A DNA stretch of 64,000 nucleotides from Cyclobacteriaceae bacterium. GTDB lineage: Bacteria > Bacteroidota > Bacteroidia > Cytophagales > Cyclobacteriaceae. The notes beneath the pieces are model-generated. The model did no database searches. It saw only the letters and a list, made by a program, of their open reading frames with translations, and was not told the DNA's origin. Positions 53,743 to 62,809 of the stretch are shown one piece after another (within the stretch, counting starts at the first letter, position 1; each line of letters opens with the position of its first letter). Location: NCBI GenBank assembly GCA_030584025.1, contig CP129487.1, positions 1,860,001 to 1,924,000 of the forward strand, in the 5' to 3' direction. The translations under genes and the position numbers were made by a program.

Positions 53743-55125
53743 ATGGATCAACGCGGAAGTTTTACCAGTCGGATAGGATTTATACTGGCGGCAGCAGGTT
53801 CGGCCGTAGGGTTAGGCAACATCTGGAAGTTCCCCTACGAGACCGGCCAAAACGGTGGTGCTGCATTTTTGCTCATTTACCTGGCCTTGACTTTCTTATT
53901 CTGTTACCCCGTAATGGTGGGTGAAATTTCCATCGGCCGAAGGGTCGGGCTGGATGCCTACGGTTCATACAACAAGCTTGGGGGAAAAAAGTGGGGCTTT
54001 CTTGGGCTCTATGGAATCCTGTGCGGCATCATGATCCTCTCTTTTTATAATGTGGTTGCGGGCTGGGCATTCGGATACTTCATTGAAATTTCCTTCAGCG
54101 ATTTACTCAATGAGCAAGATTATGGCGCCTTTTTTGGGCGTTATGTGGTCGACTTCTGGGATAACCTGATCTTTTCGCTATGCTTCATGTTCATTACTGC
54201 ATTTATTGTAGTAAAGGGTGTGCAGGGCGGTATTGAGCGGGCATCCAAAATTATGATGCCTACGTTATTTGTGATTCTCATAAGCTTGATCATCTATAGC
54301 CTTACATTGCCTAATGCTATGGATGGTGTTAAGTTTTATCTCCTTCCGGATTTTAGTGAAATTACCCTTGAAACACTTTACTCCGGCATGGGGCAAGCAT
54401 TTTTCTCTTTATCGCTTGGCATGGGTGCATTGATTACATATGGATCATATGTGAGTAAGAATCAAAATATTTTGAAATCAGCATTGACGATTACATTCAT
54501 TGATATTTCAGTAGCATTTCTAGCAGGTTTATTAATTTTTCCATTGGTTTTCTCACAAGGCCAGTCGCCTGAACAAGGACCTGCGCTTGTGTTCGTTGTA
54601 TTGCCCGGCATTTTCCAGGCTATGGGTCCGATATTAGGCAAGGTTGTCGGTGGTGGTTTTTTCCTGCTCCTCTGCTTTGCAGCATTAACCTCAACTATTT
54701 CATTGCTGGAAGTACCGGTAGCCTACATGGTTGATCAAAAGAAAGTGCCCAGAAAAATCAGTGTATGGATATTAGCCGCATTGGTTTTTGTTCTTGGATT
54801 GCCCAGCATGCTTTCACAAGGCGCTGTTGACATATTCTCATCACTTAGCTTCTATAACGATAAGTCAGCGTTGGATTTTGTTAGTGAAGTATTCTCCGAT
54901 ATTAGTTTACCTCTCGGAGGTTGCCTCATGACTATTTTTATTTCGAGAAGGTGGAGCGCAAGGAACATGAGCGAAGAGATTGCCAATGGTAATCCCGGAT
55001 ACAAGGGTTCATTTATTGAATCGTATATAAACTTTACCATCAAGTATGTTTGCCCTGTATTGCTTGGGCTGTTTTCTATCCTGATCATCATCGATAAATT
55101 TTTCGGACTGGATAAAATCCTGTGA
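53743..55125 (+). CDS. Neurotransmitter:sodium symporter (NSS) family transporter
   Basis: A 460-residue LeuT-fold Na+-coupled transporter of amino acids or related amines. The ATG at 53743 (MDQRGSFTSRIGFILAAAG) is the family-like start; an in-frame ATG 63 bases upstream would add a segment without homology features. Signature AAAGSAVGLGNIWKFPYETG in the first membrane segment supplies Na+ and substrate contacts. About 11-12 membrane segments. The start-proximal sequence follows the unknown gene at 52177-53616 in divergent orientation. Substrate is not known; bacterial members often transport tryptophan, tyrosine, leucine or alanine. Confidence 0.92.
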   Translation: MDQRGSFTSRIGFILAAAGSAVGLGNIWKFPYETGQNGGAAFLLIYLALTFLFCYPVMVGEISIGRRVGLDAYGSYNKLGGKKWGFLGLYGILCGIMILSFYNVVAGWAFGYFIEISFSDLLNEQDYGAFFGRYVVDFWDNLIFSLCFMFITAFIVVKGVQGGIERASKIMMPTLFVILISLIIYSLTLPNAMDGVKFYLLPDFSEITLETLYSGMGQAFFSLSLGMGALITYGSYVSKNQNILKSALTITFIDISVAFLAGLLIFPLVFSQGQSPEQGPALVFVVLPGIFQAMGPILGKVVGGGFFLLLCFAALTSTISLLEVPVAYMVDQKKVPRKISVWILAALVFVLGLPSMLSQGAVDIFSSLSFYNDKSALDFVSEVFSDISLPLGGCLMTIFISRRWSARNMSEEIANGNPGYKGSFIESYINFTIKYVCPVLLGLFSILIIIDKFFGLDKIL

Positions 55126-55138
55126 CAAGTAAGAACGC

Positions 55139-56917
55139 ATGAATGAATGGGCGCAAAAACATAGTCTGTTATTAAGCTGGATACAGCAAAAACTTAGCGA
55201 ACGACAATTCTTCATTCTTTCAAGTGTGTTGGTGGGGCTTACCGCTGGGCTTGCAGCGGTACTGCTCAAATCGTTGGTGCATCTGATTTATGAACTAGTC
55301 ACCCACGATTACCAACTGCCTTTTCAATTCTGGCTCTACTTGTTCTTACCCTTTATCGGTTTATTGATTACAGTACTCTATGCGCAGCGTTTTCACAAAG
55401 GCTCATTCGATAAGGGCACCTCTTTCATCCTGTATGCCATAACTAGGAAATCAAGCCTGATGGCACCGTTTCACATGGTAGCCCACCTGATTACCAGTGC
55501 GATTACCATCGGGTTTGGCGGATCATCGGGACTTGAGGCGCCCATAGCCACTACGGGCTCAGCCATTGGCTCAAACTATGCCCGCACCTACCACCTGAAT
55601 TACAGGCAACGTACGTTGTTGCTTTCCTGCGGGGCAGCCGCAGGTATTGCCGCTGCGTTTAACGCCCCTATTGCCGGAGTACTCTTTGCCATTGAAATTT
55701 TATTGCTTGACATCAGCGCCACAGCATTCATTCCACTCATTATTGCATCAGCAGTTGGTGCTTTATGCTCGAACATAATTTTACAAGATGGTATCCTGCT
55801 ATCCTTCAAAACACAAATACCATTTAACTTTTACAACGTTCCGTACTATGTGTTGATGGGAATATTTGCTGGGTTGCTGGCCACCTATCATTCCCGTACT
55901 TTTTTGCAAGTGGATGCCTGGTTTGCGAAGCGAAAAAGTCCGTATGTAAAAGTATTTATCGGTGGCGGCATATTGGCTGTACTCATCCTACTCTTTCCTC
56001 CCCTCTTTGGTGAAGGGTATTCCAGTGTAATTGCGCTTTCGCAGAACAGCACCCAAACCTTGTTGAATGCAAGCATCCTCAAAGACTTTATTACGAATGA
56101 ATGGCTGATACTTCTGTTTATCGGTGGCATTATGCTGGCCAAGACTTTCGCGGTAGGTGCAACCATAAGCAGCGGAGGAAACGGTGGCAACTTCGCTCCT
56201 TCCCTGATGACGGGAGCTTTTCTTGGGTTCTTCTTCTCACGATTCATTAACCTGACCGGCTTTGGCAAATTGCCGGAAAGCAATTTTACACTGGTAGCCA
56301 TGGCGGGGGTTATGAGTGGTGTCATGCATGCCCCGCTAACGGCTATATTCCTTATTGCTGAGGTTACCGGTGGCTACGGACTGATGATTCCGTTGATGAT
56401 TGTTGCTTCTATCAGTTACACCGTATCCCGATTCATTGAACCCGAGTCTATAGAAAGTAAAAAGCTCGCACAAAAAGGCGCAGTTATTATTCACGATCGG
56501 GACAAGAAAATTCTGTCGGATCTATCCCTATCTAATTTAATCGAAACGAATTTTCAATCAATCGTGGAGACAGCGCGGCTACGTGACCTGATTGCTGTCA
56601 TTGAAAAAACAACCCGAAATATTTTTCCGGTGATAACCGAAGAAGGTAAACTGACCGGAGTGATTGAACTCAATTCAATTCGGGAGATCATGTTCAACAC
56701 TGAACTCTACGATAAAATTGTTGTAAAAGAACTGATGCGAAAAGCACCAGCCATTATTGAAGAAGGCGAATCTATGGATGAGGTCATGAAGAAGTTTGAT
56801 GCAACTGACTCATGGAATTTACCTGTAACACGTCAGGGTAAATACCTCGGGTTCATTTCCAAGTCAGCGATTTTCAACAAGTACAGAAGTGAGCTAATTG
56901 AAAAGTCGGTGCACTAG
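55139..56917 (+). CDS. ClC chloride channel/antiporter with CBS domain pair
   Basis: A 592-residue ClC-type protein with about 12-18 membrane helices (residues about 20-440) and a C-terminal CBS pair (about 455-585: LSLSNLIETNFQSIVETARL and VVKELMRKAPAIIEEGESMD). GGSSGLEAPIATTG corresponds to the GREGP loop and keeps the gating glutamate; FNAPIAGVLFAIE keeps the proton-path glutamate; GGNGGNFAPSLMTGAFLG is the third motif. The first motif GSGIP is replaced by a DKGTSF stretch, so the anion selectivity could differ. CBS domains often bind adenine nucleotides. It is 13 bases after the NSS gene, probably one transcript. Confidence 0.92.
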   Translation: MNEWAQKHSLLLSWIQQKLSERQFFILSSVLVGLTAGLAAVLLKSLVHLIYELVTHDYQLPFQFWLYLFLPFIGLLITVLYAQRFHKGSFDKGTSFILYAITRKSSLMAPFHMVAHLITSAITIGFGGSSGLEAPIATTGSAIGSNYARTYHLNYRQRTLLLSCGAAAGIAAAFNAPIAGVLFAIEILLLDISATAFIPLIIASAVGALCSNIILQDGILLSFKTQIPFNFYNVPYYVLMGIFAGLLATYHSRTFLQVDAWFAKRKSPYVKVFIGGGILAVLILLFPPLFGEGYSSVIALSQNSTQTLLNASILKDFITNEWLILLFIGGIMLAKTFAVGATISSGGNGGNFAPSLMTGAFLGFFFSRFINLTGFGKLPESNFTLVAMAGVMSGVMHAPLTAIFLIAEVTGGYGLMIPLMIVASISYTVSRFIEPESIESKKLAQKGAVIIHDRDKKILSDLSLSNLIETNFQSIVETARLRDLIAVIEKTTRNIFPVITEEGKLTGVIELNSIREIMFNTELYDKIVVKELMRKAPAIIEEGESMDEVMKKFDATDSWNLPVTRQGKYLGFISKSAIFNKYRSELIEKSVH

Positions 56918-57348
56918 GCAACCGTATACTTCTCCAGGGCTTGTTCTTTGATCTCCTCCCATTCATCGGGTGGCGGAGGTGTTCCCTTTTCAAAATTCTC
57001 GAGTAACCATTTTACAATGCTCTTCTTCATTTTGAATTTAATGGCCACATCTTCGCAAAACGCGATCTCCCTTTTCTCCACCACACCATCAGCATACACC
57101 ATCAGAATCAAATCATACAAGAGGTTCATCCGGTCATAGAAATTATCCGGAATGTTCAGCTTAAATTTTTCCTTGCTATCCACCAGGTTCTGGATCTGCC
57201 AATCCTTGAGGCCATACTTCTTACCCAGCTTGAACAACAGCTTAAGTTCCTTTTCGTGAATCGTTCCATCGGCATTGGCCAAGGCCAGCAAGTGCTTCAG
57301 GTGGTTTTTCTTATACGAGAGGTACTGGTGCTCAAAAAATCCTTTCAT
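56914..57348 (-). CDS. TerB-like helical protein
   Basis: A 144-residue protein with a TerB/tellurite-resistance-like helical domain: LANADGTIHEKELKLLFKLG and VYADGVVEKREIAFCEDVA are the two acidic, EF-hand-like repeats typical of the fold. Start at 57348 (MKGFFEHQY); an in-frame ATG at 57444 would overlap the end of the upstream TolB-like gene. No ter operon is nearby, so tellurite resistance is not implied; many TerB domains act as sensors or scaffolds at membranes. It overlaps the ClC stop by 4 bases and converges with it. Confidence 0.78.
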   Translation of the reverse strand: MKGFFEHQYLSYKKNHLKHLLALANADGTIHEKELKLLFKLGKKYGLKDWQIQNLVDSKEKFKLNIPDNFYDRMNLLYDLILMVYADGVVEKREIAFCEDVAIKFKMKKSIVKWLLENFEKGTPPPPDEWEEIKEQALEKYTVA

Positions 57349-57436
57349 AGCCGTAGATATTTTCAGCAAATTAAGGAAACTGCCGTGAAGACTCAAATAC
57401 GGTGGCTTCGAGTATCTCAGCCACCACAAATTTGAA

Positions 57437-58540
57437 TCAATCAACCCACTCGGCTACGAACAGGTTGGTGTTGCGCGTTCCACCATTATTGCGGTTTGAA
57501 GAAAATACCAGGTGATTTCCATCGTATGAAAACATCGGGAAGGAATCAAACACACCATCGTAGGTGAGTTGTTCCAGACCGGTACCATCTTCATTGATCA
57601 TAAACAGGTTAAACTGAAAACCGCGCTCGCCATGGTGGTTGGAAGAAAATACAATCTTCTTACCAGAAGGATGATAAAAAGGTGCCCAGTTGGCTTTGCC
57701 CAGGTTGGTAACCTGGCGAAGATCTGATCCATCTACATTGCAGATATAAATCTCCATATTGGTAGGTGCAACGAGGCCTTTCGATAAATAATCTTTGTAT
57801 TCAGCTATTTCCTCATCAGTTTTAGGACGTGAAGCGCGGAAAACAATTTTGCTTCCATCCGGTGAAAAGAATGCTCCCCCATCGTATCCAAGATCAAATG
57901 TGATTTGTTTTACATCCGATCCGTCCAGATTCATGGTGTATAAGTCAAGGTCGCCATTACGGGTAGAGGTAAATACGATTTTATCTCCTTTTGGAGATAC
58001 GGTTGCTTCCGCATCGTAACCGGTTTCGGTTGTGAGTTGCTTGAGGATGTTACCGTTCAGATCGGCAACAAAAATATCATAGGTTGGAAAAATCGGCCAT
58101 AGGTATTTGCCACCCGGTACGCGTTCCGGATCAGCAGGGCAGGCATCACCCCCTAAATGTGTTGATGCATAAACCACTGTTGAATCGCCTGGCAAGAAGT
58201 ATGAGCAGGTTGTTCTCCCCTTTCCATTGCTGATCATGGCAGGCTTATTCTCTTTCAGATTATCTACACCAACGGTGGTGTAAAAAATATGATCGCATTG
58301 AACTCCCCACGCCTTGTTGTTGGATTGAAATACAAGTTTGGTGTTATCGAAACTCCAGTATGCCTCGGCATTATCCCCACCAAATGTCAACTGACGAAGG
58401 TTTCGGATATGCCTTTCATTGGGATACTTCAACGAATCAGCAGCTTCGTTATATTCTACTGCAGTATTCTCTTCCTTTTTAGTTGAACAGGATACAATCG
58501 TGAACAATGCAATAAGGGTAACAAACAAACGGAATAGCAT
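57437..58540 (-). CDS. TolB-like beta-propeller lipoprotein
   Basis: A 367-residue lipoprotein with a lipobox (TIVSC, Cys18) and a TolB-type six-bladed propeller. Repeats of GGDNAEAYWSFDNTKLVFQS, KGDKIVFTSTRNGDLDLYTM, DGSKIVFRASRPKT and GKKIVFSSNHHGERGFQ are successive WD40/PD40 blades. It probably binds a ligand or a protein at the cell surface or in the periplasm; no peptidase domain follows. It starts near fadD's end, about 95 bases away on the same strand. Confidence 0.88.
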   Translation of the reverse strand: MLFRLFVTLIALFTIVSCSTKKEENTAVEYNEAADSLKYPNERHIRNLRQLTFGGDNAEAYWSFDNTKLVFQSNNKAWGVQCDHIFYTTVGVDNLKENKPAMISNGKGRTTCSYFLPGDSTVVYASTHLGGDACPADPERVPGGKYLWPIFPTYDIFVADLNGNILKQLTTETGYDAEATVSPKGDKIVFTSTRNGDLDLYTMNLDGSDVKQITFDLGYDGGAFFSPDGSKIVFRASRPKTDEEIAEYKDYLSKGLVAPTNMEIYICNVDGSDLRQVTNLGKANWAPFYHPSGKKIVFSSNHHGERGFQFNLFMINEDGTGLEQLTYDGVFDSFPMFSYDGNHLVFSSNRNNGGTRNTNLFVAEWVD

Positions 58541-58635
58541 GAAAATGGGGTATTAATTGAAGGCGCAAAAATATAACGCCAGTGGGAGGAATAATACCCG
58601 TGTGCGAAAAGAAAATACCAATAATAAACAAGAAC

Positions 58636-60309
58636 CTAGGAGGCCGTTTCTTCCTTCAGTGCCCTACGAAGAATCTTTCCAACGTTGGTTTTGGGTAACT
58701 CCGACCGGAACTCAATGTGCCGTGGAATTTTATAATTCGTAAGGTTTTCCCGCGCGTAGGCAATCACCTCATCGGCTGTAAGGGATTGGTCGCGCTTCAC
58801 CACAAAGGCTTTTATGGCTTCACCCGATTTCTCATCCGGTACGCCAATGGCTGCGATCTCCAGAATTTTGGGATGCCCGGCTAATACATTTTCAATTTCA
58901 TTCGGGAACACGTTGAAGCCAGACACTTTGATCATGTCCTTCTTCCGATCAACGATCTTGAAGAACCCTTGTTCATTCATGAAACCAATATCCCCGGTTC
59001 TGAACCATCCGCCAGGAAAGAAAACACCCGTATTATCTTTTTGCCAATAGCCCGACATGACCTGAGGACCACGGGCACAAATCTCACCATTCTCTCCTTG
59101 CGGCAGTTGATTTCCTTCATCATCAAAAATCGCCACCTCCGTACTGGGCATCGGTAAACCTATCGTTCCCATTTGGTGTGTTCCGTCAAGCGGATTGCAA
59201 CACAGCACAGGTGATGTTTCACTTAACCCATATCCTTCAACTAATGGTTTACCCGTAACCTGATGCCATTTTTTTGCTACCACATCTTGTACAGCCATGC
59301 CACCCCCTACTGCTCCTTTCAAAAACGAGAAGTCGAGTGCTGCAAAGTCTGGATTGTTGAGCAAGCCATTGAACAATGTATTTACACCTGTAATGATCGA
59401 GAACTTATGTTTTTTTAATTCCTTCACGAAACCGGGAATATCGCGCGGGTTGGTGATAAGAATACTTTTCGCACCGACACTGAACATCAATACCCCATTT
59501 ACGGTAAGTGCAAAAATGTGGTACATCGGAATGGCGGTGATGATCACTTCCTGCACTTTAGGTGTTTGCTTCAGGTATGGAATAAACCACTTGGTGACCA
59601 TGGAATTATGTGCCACGATATTTCCGTGAGATAGTTGCGCACCTTTGGCAACACCCGTTGTGCCACCGGTATATTGAAGAACAGCAACATCGTCATTCGT
59701 AATAGTTGGTTTTGATAAAGAAAACCCCGCACCTTTCTTCAGGGTATCCATGAAGTTGACGGCTGTAGGAAGGTGATACGCAGGAACCATCTTTTTAATG
59801 TGCTTCACCACAAAATTTACCAGCCAACCTTTGAAACCGCCAAGCATATCTCCCAACTGCGTAACAATAACATGTTGAATGGAGGTGTGAGATAGAATCT
59901 TCTCCAGACTATGGGCAAAGTTTGCTACAATCACAATCGCCTTGGCACCCGAGTCTTTAAACTGGTGCTCCATTTCGCGAGGCGTGTAGAGCGGATTTGT
60001 ATTCACTACAATCAGGCCGGCACGCAGGGCACCGAAGAAAGCGATAGGAAACTGAAGCACGTTGGGCATCTGAATGGCGATGCGATCACCTTTTTGTAAA
60101 CCAATGCTTTGTAGGTAAGCAGCAAAATCAAGCGAAAGCTTATCCACCTGAGCATAAGTGAGTGTAGCTCCCATATTTTCAAACGCCACACGATCCGCGA
60201 ATTGCTTGCACGACTTTTCAAACAGGTCTACCAAAGAATGATAATCGTACAAATGAATCTCAGCGGGAATGCCTTCAGGGTAATTCTTGATCCAGGGAAA
60301 ATCTTTCAT
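58636..60309 (-). CDS. fadD: Long-chain-fatty-acid--CoA ligase
   Basis: A 557-residue adenylate-forming enzyme that activates long-chain fatty acids to acyl-CoA. ATP-binding P-loop QYTGGTTGVAKGA, VEGYGLSETSP, the hinge motif GWFRTGDIG followed by KDMIKVSGFNVFP, and the C-terminal catalytic lysine in LPKTNVGKILRRALK are all seen. The N-terminus MKDFPWIKNYPEGIPAEI matches FadD. It is preceded on the same strand by a tRNA-like RNA and its terminator. Acyl-CoA products fit the ACBP at 33267, though the two genes are distant. Confidence 0.94.
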   Translation of the reverse strand: MKDFPWIKNYPEGIPAEIHLYDYHSLVDLFEKSCKQFADRVAFENMGATLTYAQVDKLSLDFAAYLQSIGLQKGDRIAIQMPNVLQFPIAFFGALRAGLIVVNTNPLYTPREMEHQFKDSGAKAIVIVANFAHSLEKILSHTSIQHVIVTQLGDMLGGFKGWLVNFVVKHIKKMVPAYHLPTAVNFMDTLKKGAGFSLSKPTITNDDVAVLQYTGGTTGVAKGAQLSHGNIVAHNSMVTKWFIPYLKQTPKVQEVIITAIPMYHIFALTVNGVLMFSVGAKSILITNPRDIPGFVKELKKHKFSIITGVNTLFNGLLNNPDFAALDFSFLKGAVGGGMAVQDVVAKKWHQVTGKPLVEGYGLSETSPVLCCNPLDGTHQMGTIGLPMPSTEVAIFDDEGNQLPQGENGEICARGPQVMSGYWQKDNTGVFFPGGWFRTGDIGFMNEQGFFKIVDRKKDMIKVSGFNVFPNEIENVLAGHPKILEIAAIGVPDEKSGEAIKAFVVKRDQSLTADEVIAYARENLTNYKIPRHIEFRSELPKTNVGKILRRALKEETAS

Positions 60310-60400
60310 GGTGCTTTACGGTTGACTGCTTAACAAACGATTGTTTGAGCCAAATATAAAGCACGTAAAGCGAACCTGAATGCCTTTGAAATAAAAACAA

Positions 60401-60424
60401 AAACCCCAACTGATGCCGGGGTTT
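60401..60424 (-). terminator. Terminator of the tRNA-like RNA (bidirectional)
   Basis: On the minus strand, AAACCCC, a 10-base loop, GGGGTTT is followed by TTGTTTTTAT. The stem can also work in the plus direction. It lies between the tRNA-like RNA and fadD, about 92 bases upstream of fadD's start, so it may separate the two or serve as an attenuator in the fadD leader. Confidence 0.85.
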
Positions 60425-60453
60425 TTCTCAAACTTAAATAACCATGAAGAGCG

Positions 60454-60627
60454 CTGTAGGAGCAGGACTCGAACCTGCAAAGGGAAGTTAGCTACAGGAC
60501 ATACCGAGAGAACTTTGGTGGTCAACCCCCGTCTGTCAGGTAAACCCGACAGGCATTATCCTGCGTTTATCCTTGGCTCCCCACCCCCGAGACAGGAGGG
60601 CTTGTCTGCCAATTTCAACACCCTACA
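60454..60627 (-). ncRNA. tRNA-like RNA with a giant variable-arm insert
   Basis: Read on the minus strand, this 174-base segment has the parts of a class II (Leu/Ser-type) tRNA in order. The acceptor TGTAGGG pairs with TCCTACA (7 bp, one G-T). The D-arm TTG, AAATTGGCAGA, CAA has the A14 and GG of a real D-loop. An anticodon-like hairpin CCCTC, CTGTCTC, GGGGG follows, and the T-arm is GCAGG, TTCGAGT, CCTGC. Between the last two is an insert of about 100 bases closed by GGGGAG/CTTCCC and holding an 8-bp hairpin (60533-60552). Loop position 37 is a pyrimidine, and no CCA is encoded. It is not a normal tRNA, and too short for tmRNA or a group I intron-containing tRNA. A -7-like box lies just upstream, and a terminator follows. 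Confidence 0.6.
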
Positions 60628-60630
60628 ATA

Positions 60631-60638
60631 TAAGTTTA
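60631..60638 (-). promoter_or_regulatory. Candidate -7 box of the tRNA-like RNA
   Basis: On the minus strand TAAACTTA is a partial match to TAnnTTTG, ending 3 bases before the first base of the acceptor stem. A TTG lies about 23 bases further upstream. This would start transcription almost exactly at the mature 5' end. Confidence 0.4.
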
Positions 60639-60772
60639 GAACGATGTAATTATTAATTACGCAACAAAGTAAGCCCAACACTGATTATTGATTCAAGTAT
60701 AGTACTTATTATTATGATATATTTAATTTTTATATACTTTTATTGAAATAATCTAATAATCGATTAACTAAA

Positions 60773-61237
60773 ATGTCCAGAAATTTACAAATTGATAAAA
60801 CCGACCTGCAGATATTGGAAATTCTCATGCAGGATGCTAAAAGACCCTATACCGAAGTGGCAAAACGGGTTTTTGTTTCAGGTGGAACAGTGCATGTTCG
60901 GATGAATAAATTGGAAGAAGCCGGCATTGTGGAGAAAACTACCTTGAAAGTCAATTACGCCAAGTTGGGGTACGACATCACGGCTTTTCTGGGTATCTTC
61001 CTGGAAAAGAGCGCCTTATACGACAGAGTGTTAGCAAAGCTTAAATCCATACCGGAAATCACGAATATCCACTACACCACTGGCAACTACAGCATGTTCT
61101 GCAAAATCCATTGCCGGGATACAAACCACCTGAAAGAAGTACTTCACGACAAAATCCAGCAGGTTGACGGAATTGAGCGTACCGAGACCATGATTAGCCT
61201 GGAAGAGAGTCTGGACCGTAATCTGGATCTGGTTTAA
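60773..61237 (+). CDS. Lrp/AsnC family transcriptional regulator
   Basis: A 154-residue regulator. An N-terminal winged helix (IDKTDLQILEILMQDAKRPY, then VAKRVFVSGGTVHVRMNKLE) is followed by the AsnC/RAM ligand-binding domain (about 70-150: GIFLEKSALYDRVLAKLKSI, ITNIHYTTGNYSMFCKIHC). Such proteins form octamers and respond to amino acids; the target here is not known. It is divergent from the tRNA-like RNA and fadD region, and its upstream gap is AT-rich. Confidence 0.93.
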   Translation: MSRNLQIDKTDLQILEILMQDAKRPYTEVAKRVFVSGGTVHVRMNKLEEAGIVEKTTLKVNYAKLGYDITAFLGIFLEKSALYDRVLAKLKSIPEITNIHYTTGNYSMFCKIHCRDTNHLKEVLHDKIQQVDGIERTETMISLEESLDRNLDLV

Positions 61238-61283
61238 GTACAAACTTATTGGGATTTCGAACCAAAAACTGCCCTTTCTGTTA

Positions 61284-61291
61284 TATCTTTG
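61284..61291 (+). promoter_or_regulatory. TAnnTTTG -7 promoter box of the suf operon
   Basis: TATCTTTG is an exact match to the Bacteroidota -7 element, 33 bases before the sufB start. No TTG at the expected -33 distance is obvious. Confidence 0.6.
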
Positions 61292-61323
61292 CGGATATTT
61301 AAAATTAGTCTAAATAGGCTGAA

Positions 61324-62769
61324 ATGAGCAAAGACAATCAGGTTCTGGAAGAAATCACCTCGAAAGAATACGAGCATGGATGGTCCTCCAACATCGAAAT
61401 GGAATCGGCCCCTAAGGGGCTGAATGAGGACATTGTTCGGTTTATTTCAGCCAAAAAGAATGAACCCGAGTGGCTGCTTGAATGGCGTCTGAAAGCCTAT
61501 CGTCAGTGGGTGAACATGAAAGAGCCGAAATGGCCTAATGTTACCTACCCTGAAATCAATTATCAGGATGTTATCTACTATGCTGCTCCTAAGCAAAAGG
61601 TAAAACCGAAGAGCCTGGAAGAAGTAGACCCTGAATTACTCAAGACATTCGAAAAGCTCGGCATATCCCTTACAGAACAAAAACGCCTGACCGGCATTGC
61701 GGTTGATGCGGTACTGGATAGCGTATCCGTAGCTACTACGTTCAAAGAAAAGTTAGGCGAACTCGGCATAATCTTCTGTTCCTTCAGTGAAGCTGTTCAA
61801 GAGCATCCGGAGTTGGTAAAGAAATACCTCGGTTCGGTTGTGCCGATGAATGACAACTACTTTGCAGCCTTGAACTCTGCTGTGTTCAGCGATGGTTCCT
61901 TCTGCTATATTCCAAAAGGCGTTCGTTGCCCAATGGAATTATCTACCTACTTCCGCATAAACGCAGCTAATACAGGTCAGTTTGAACGCACGTTGATCGT
62001 TGCCGATGAAGGTTCGTACGTGAGCTACCTGGAAGGTTGCACCGCTCCACAACGCGATGAAAATCAACTTCACGCTGCGGTGGTAGAAATCTACGCCATG
62101 AAGGATGCGCATGTAAAGTACTCTACGGTGCAGAACTGGTATCCTGGCGATAAAGAAGGTAAAGGTGGTATTTACAACTTCGTTACCAAGCGTGCCTTGT
62201 GTGCCGGTGATCATTCCAAAGTTTCCTGGACACAGGTAGAAACCGGATCAGCCATTACCTGGAAGTATCCATCCTGTGTACTCAAGGGTGATCATTCATC
62301 GGGTGAATTCTACTCGGTTGCTGTAACCAACAATTACCAGCAAGCCGACACGGGAACCAAGATGATTCATATCGGTAAGCATACTAAATCCAGAATTGTA
62401 TCGAAAGGTATTTCAGCCGGTCATTCACAAAACAGTTACCGCGGTCAGGTGCACATTTTGAAACGTGCCGAAGGTGCGCGTAACTTCTCCCAATGCGATT
62501 CACTGTTGATGGGCGATAAGTGTGGTGCCCACACCTTCCCGTACATTGATGTTGAAAACAATTCCGCCAAAGTGGAGCACGAGGCTACTACGTCTAAAAT
62601 TGGCGAAGATCAGATATTCTATTGCTTACAACGTGGCATCGATGAAGAGTCAGCCGTAGCCCTTATCGTAAATGGTTACGCCAAAGAAGTCCTCAATCAA
62701 CTGCCGATGGAGTTTGCCGTTGAGGCACAAAAGCTTTTAGCACTTACGCTTGAGGGAAGCGTAGGTTGA
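61324..62769 (+). CDS. sufB: Fe-S cluster assembly protein SufB
   Basis: A 481-residue SufB, the scaffold subunit of the SufBCD complex that builds Fe-S clusters. Landmarks are the N-terminal EKEYEHGWSSNIEME-like opening (SKEYEHGWSSNIEME), FSDGSFCYIPKGVRCPMELS, YVSYLEGCTAPQRDENQLH and the C-terminal EHEATTSKIGEDQIFYC, with the conserved cysteines and histidine of the beta-helix core. It is the first gene of a suf operon with sufC and sufD; sufS and sufE are expected to the right of the window. Confidence 0.97.
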   Translation: MSKDNQVLEEITSKEYEHGWSSNIEMESAPKGLNEDIVRFISAKKNEPEWLLEWRLKAYRQWVNMKEPKWPNVTYPEINYQDVIYYAAPKQKVKPKSLEEVDPELLKTFEKLGISLTEQKRLTGIAVDAVLDSVSVATTFKEKLGELGIIFCSFSEAVQEHPELVKKYLGSVVPMNDNYFAALNSAVFSDGSFCYIPKGVRCPMELSTYFRINAANTGQFERTLIVADEGSYVSYLEGCTAPQRDENQLHAAVVEIYAMKDAHVKYSTVQNWYPGDKEGKGGIYNFVTKRALCAGDHSKVSWTQVETGSAITWKYPSCVLKGDHSSGEFYSVAVTNNYQQADTGTKMIHIGKHTKSRIVSKGISAGHSQNSYRGQVHILKRAEGARNFSQCDSLLMGDKCGAHTFPYIDVENNSAKVEHEATTSKIGEDQIFYCLQRGIDEESAVALIVNGYAKEVLNQLPMEFAVEAQKLLALTLEGSVG

Positions 62770-62809
62770 TTTAAAATTTAATTACACGTATTAGTCAGAA
62801 ATAGAAAGT

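Noticed and set aside
56914..57348. TerB-like gene as part of a tellurite-resistance island
   Set aside because: No other ter genes in the window; TerB folds are widespread in unrelated contexts.
60454..60627. tmRNA or tRNA with a group I intron
   Set aside because: Too short for tmRNA and no tag reading frame; the insert (~100 bases) is below the size of known group I introns and lies in the variable region, not the anticodon loop.
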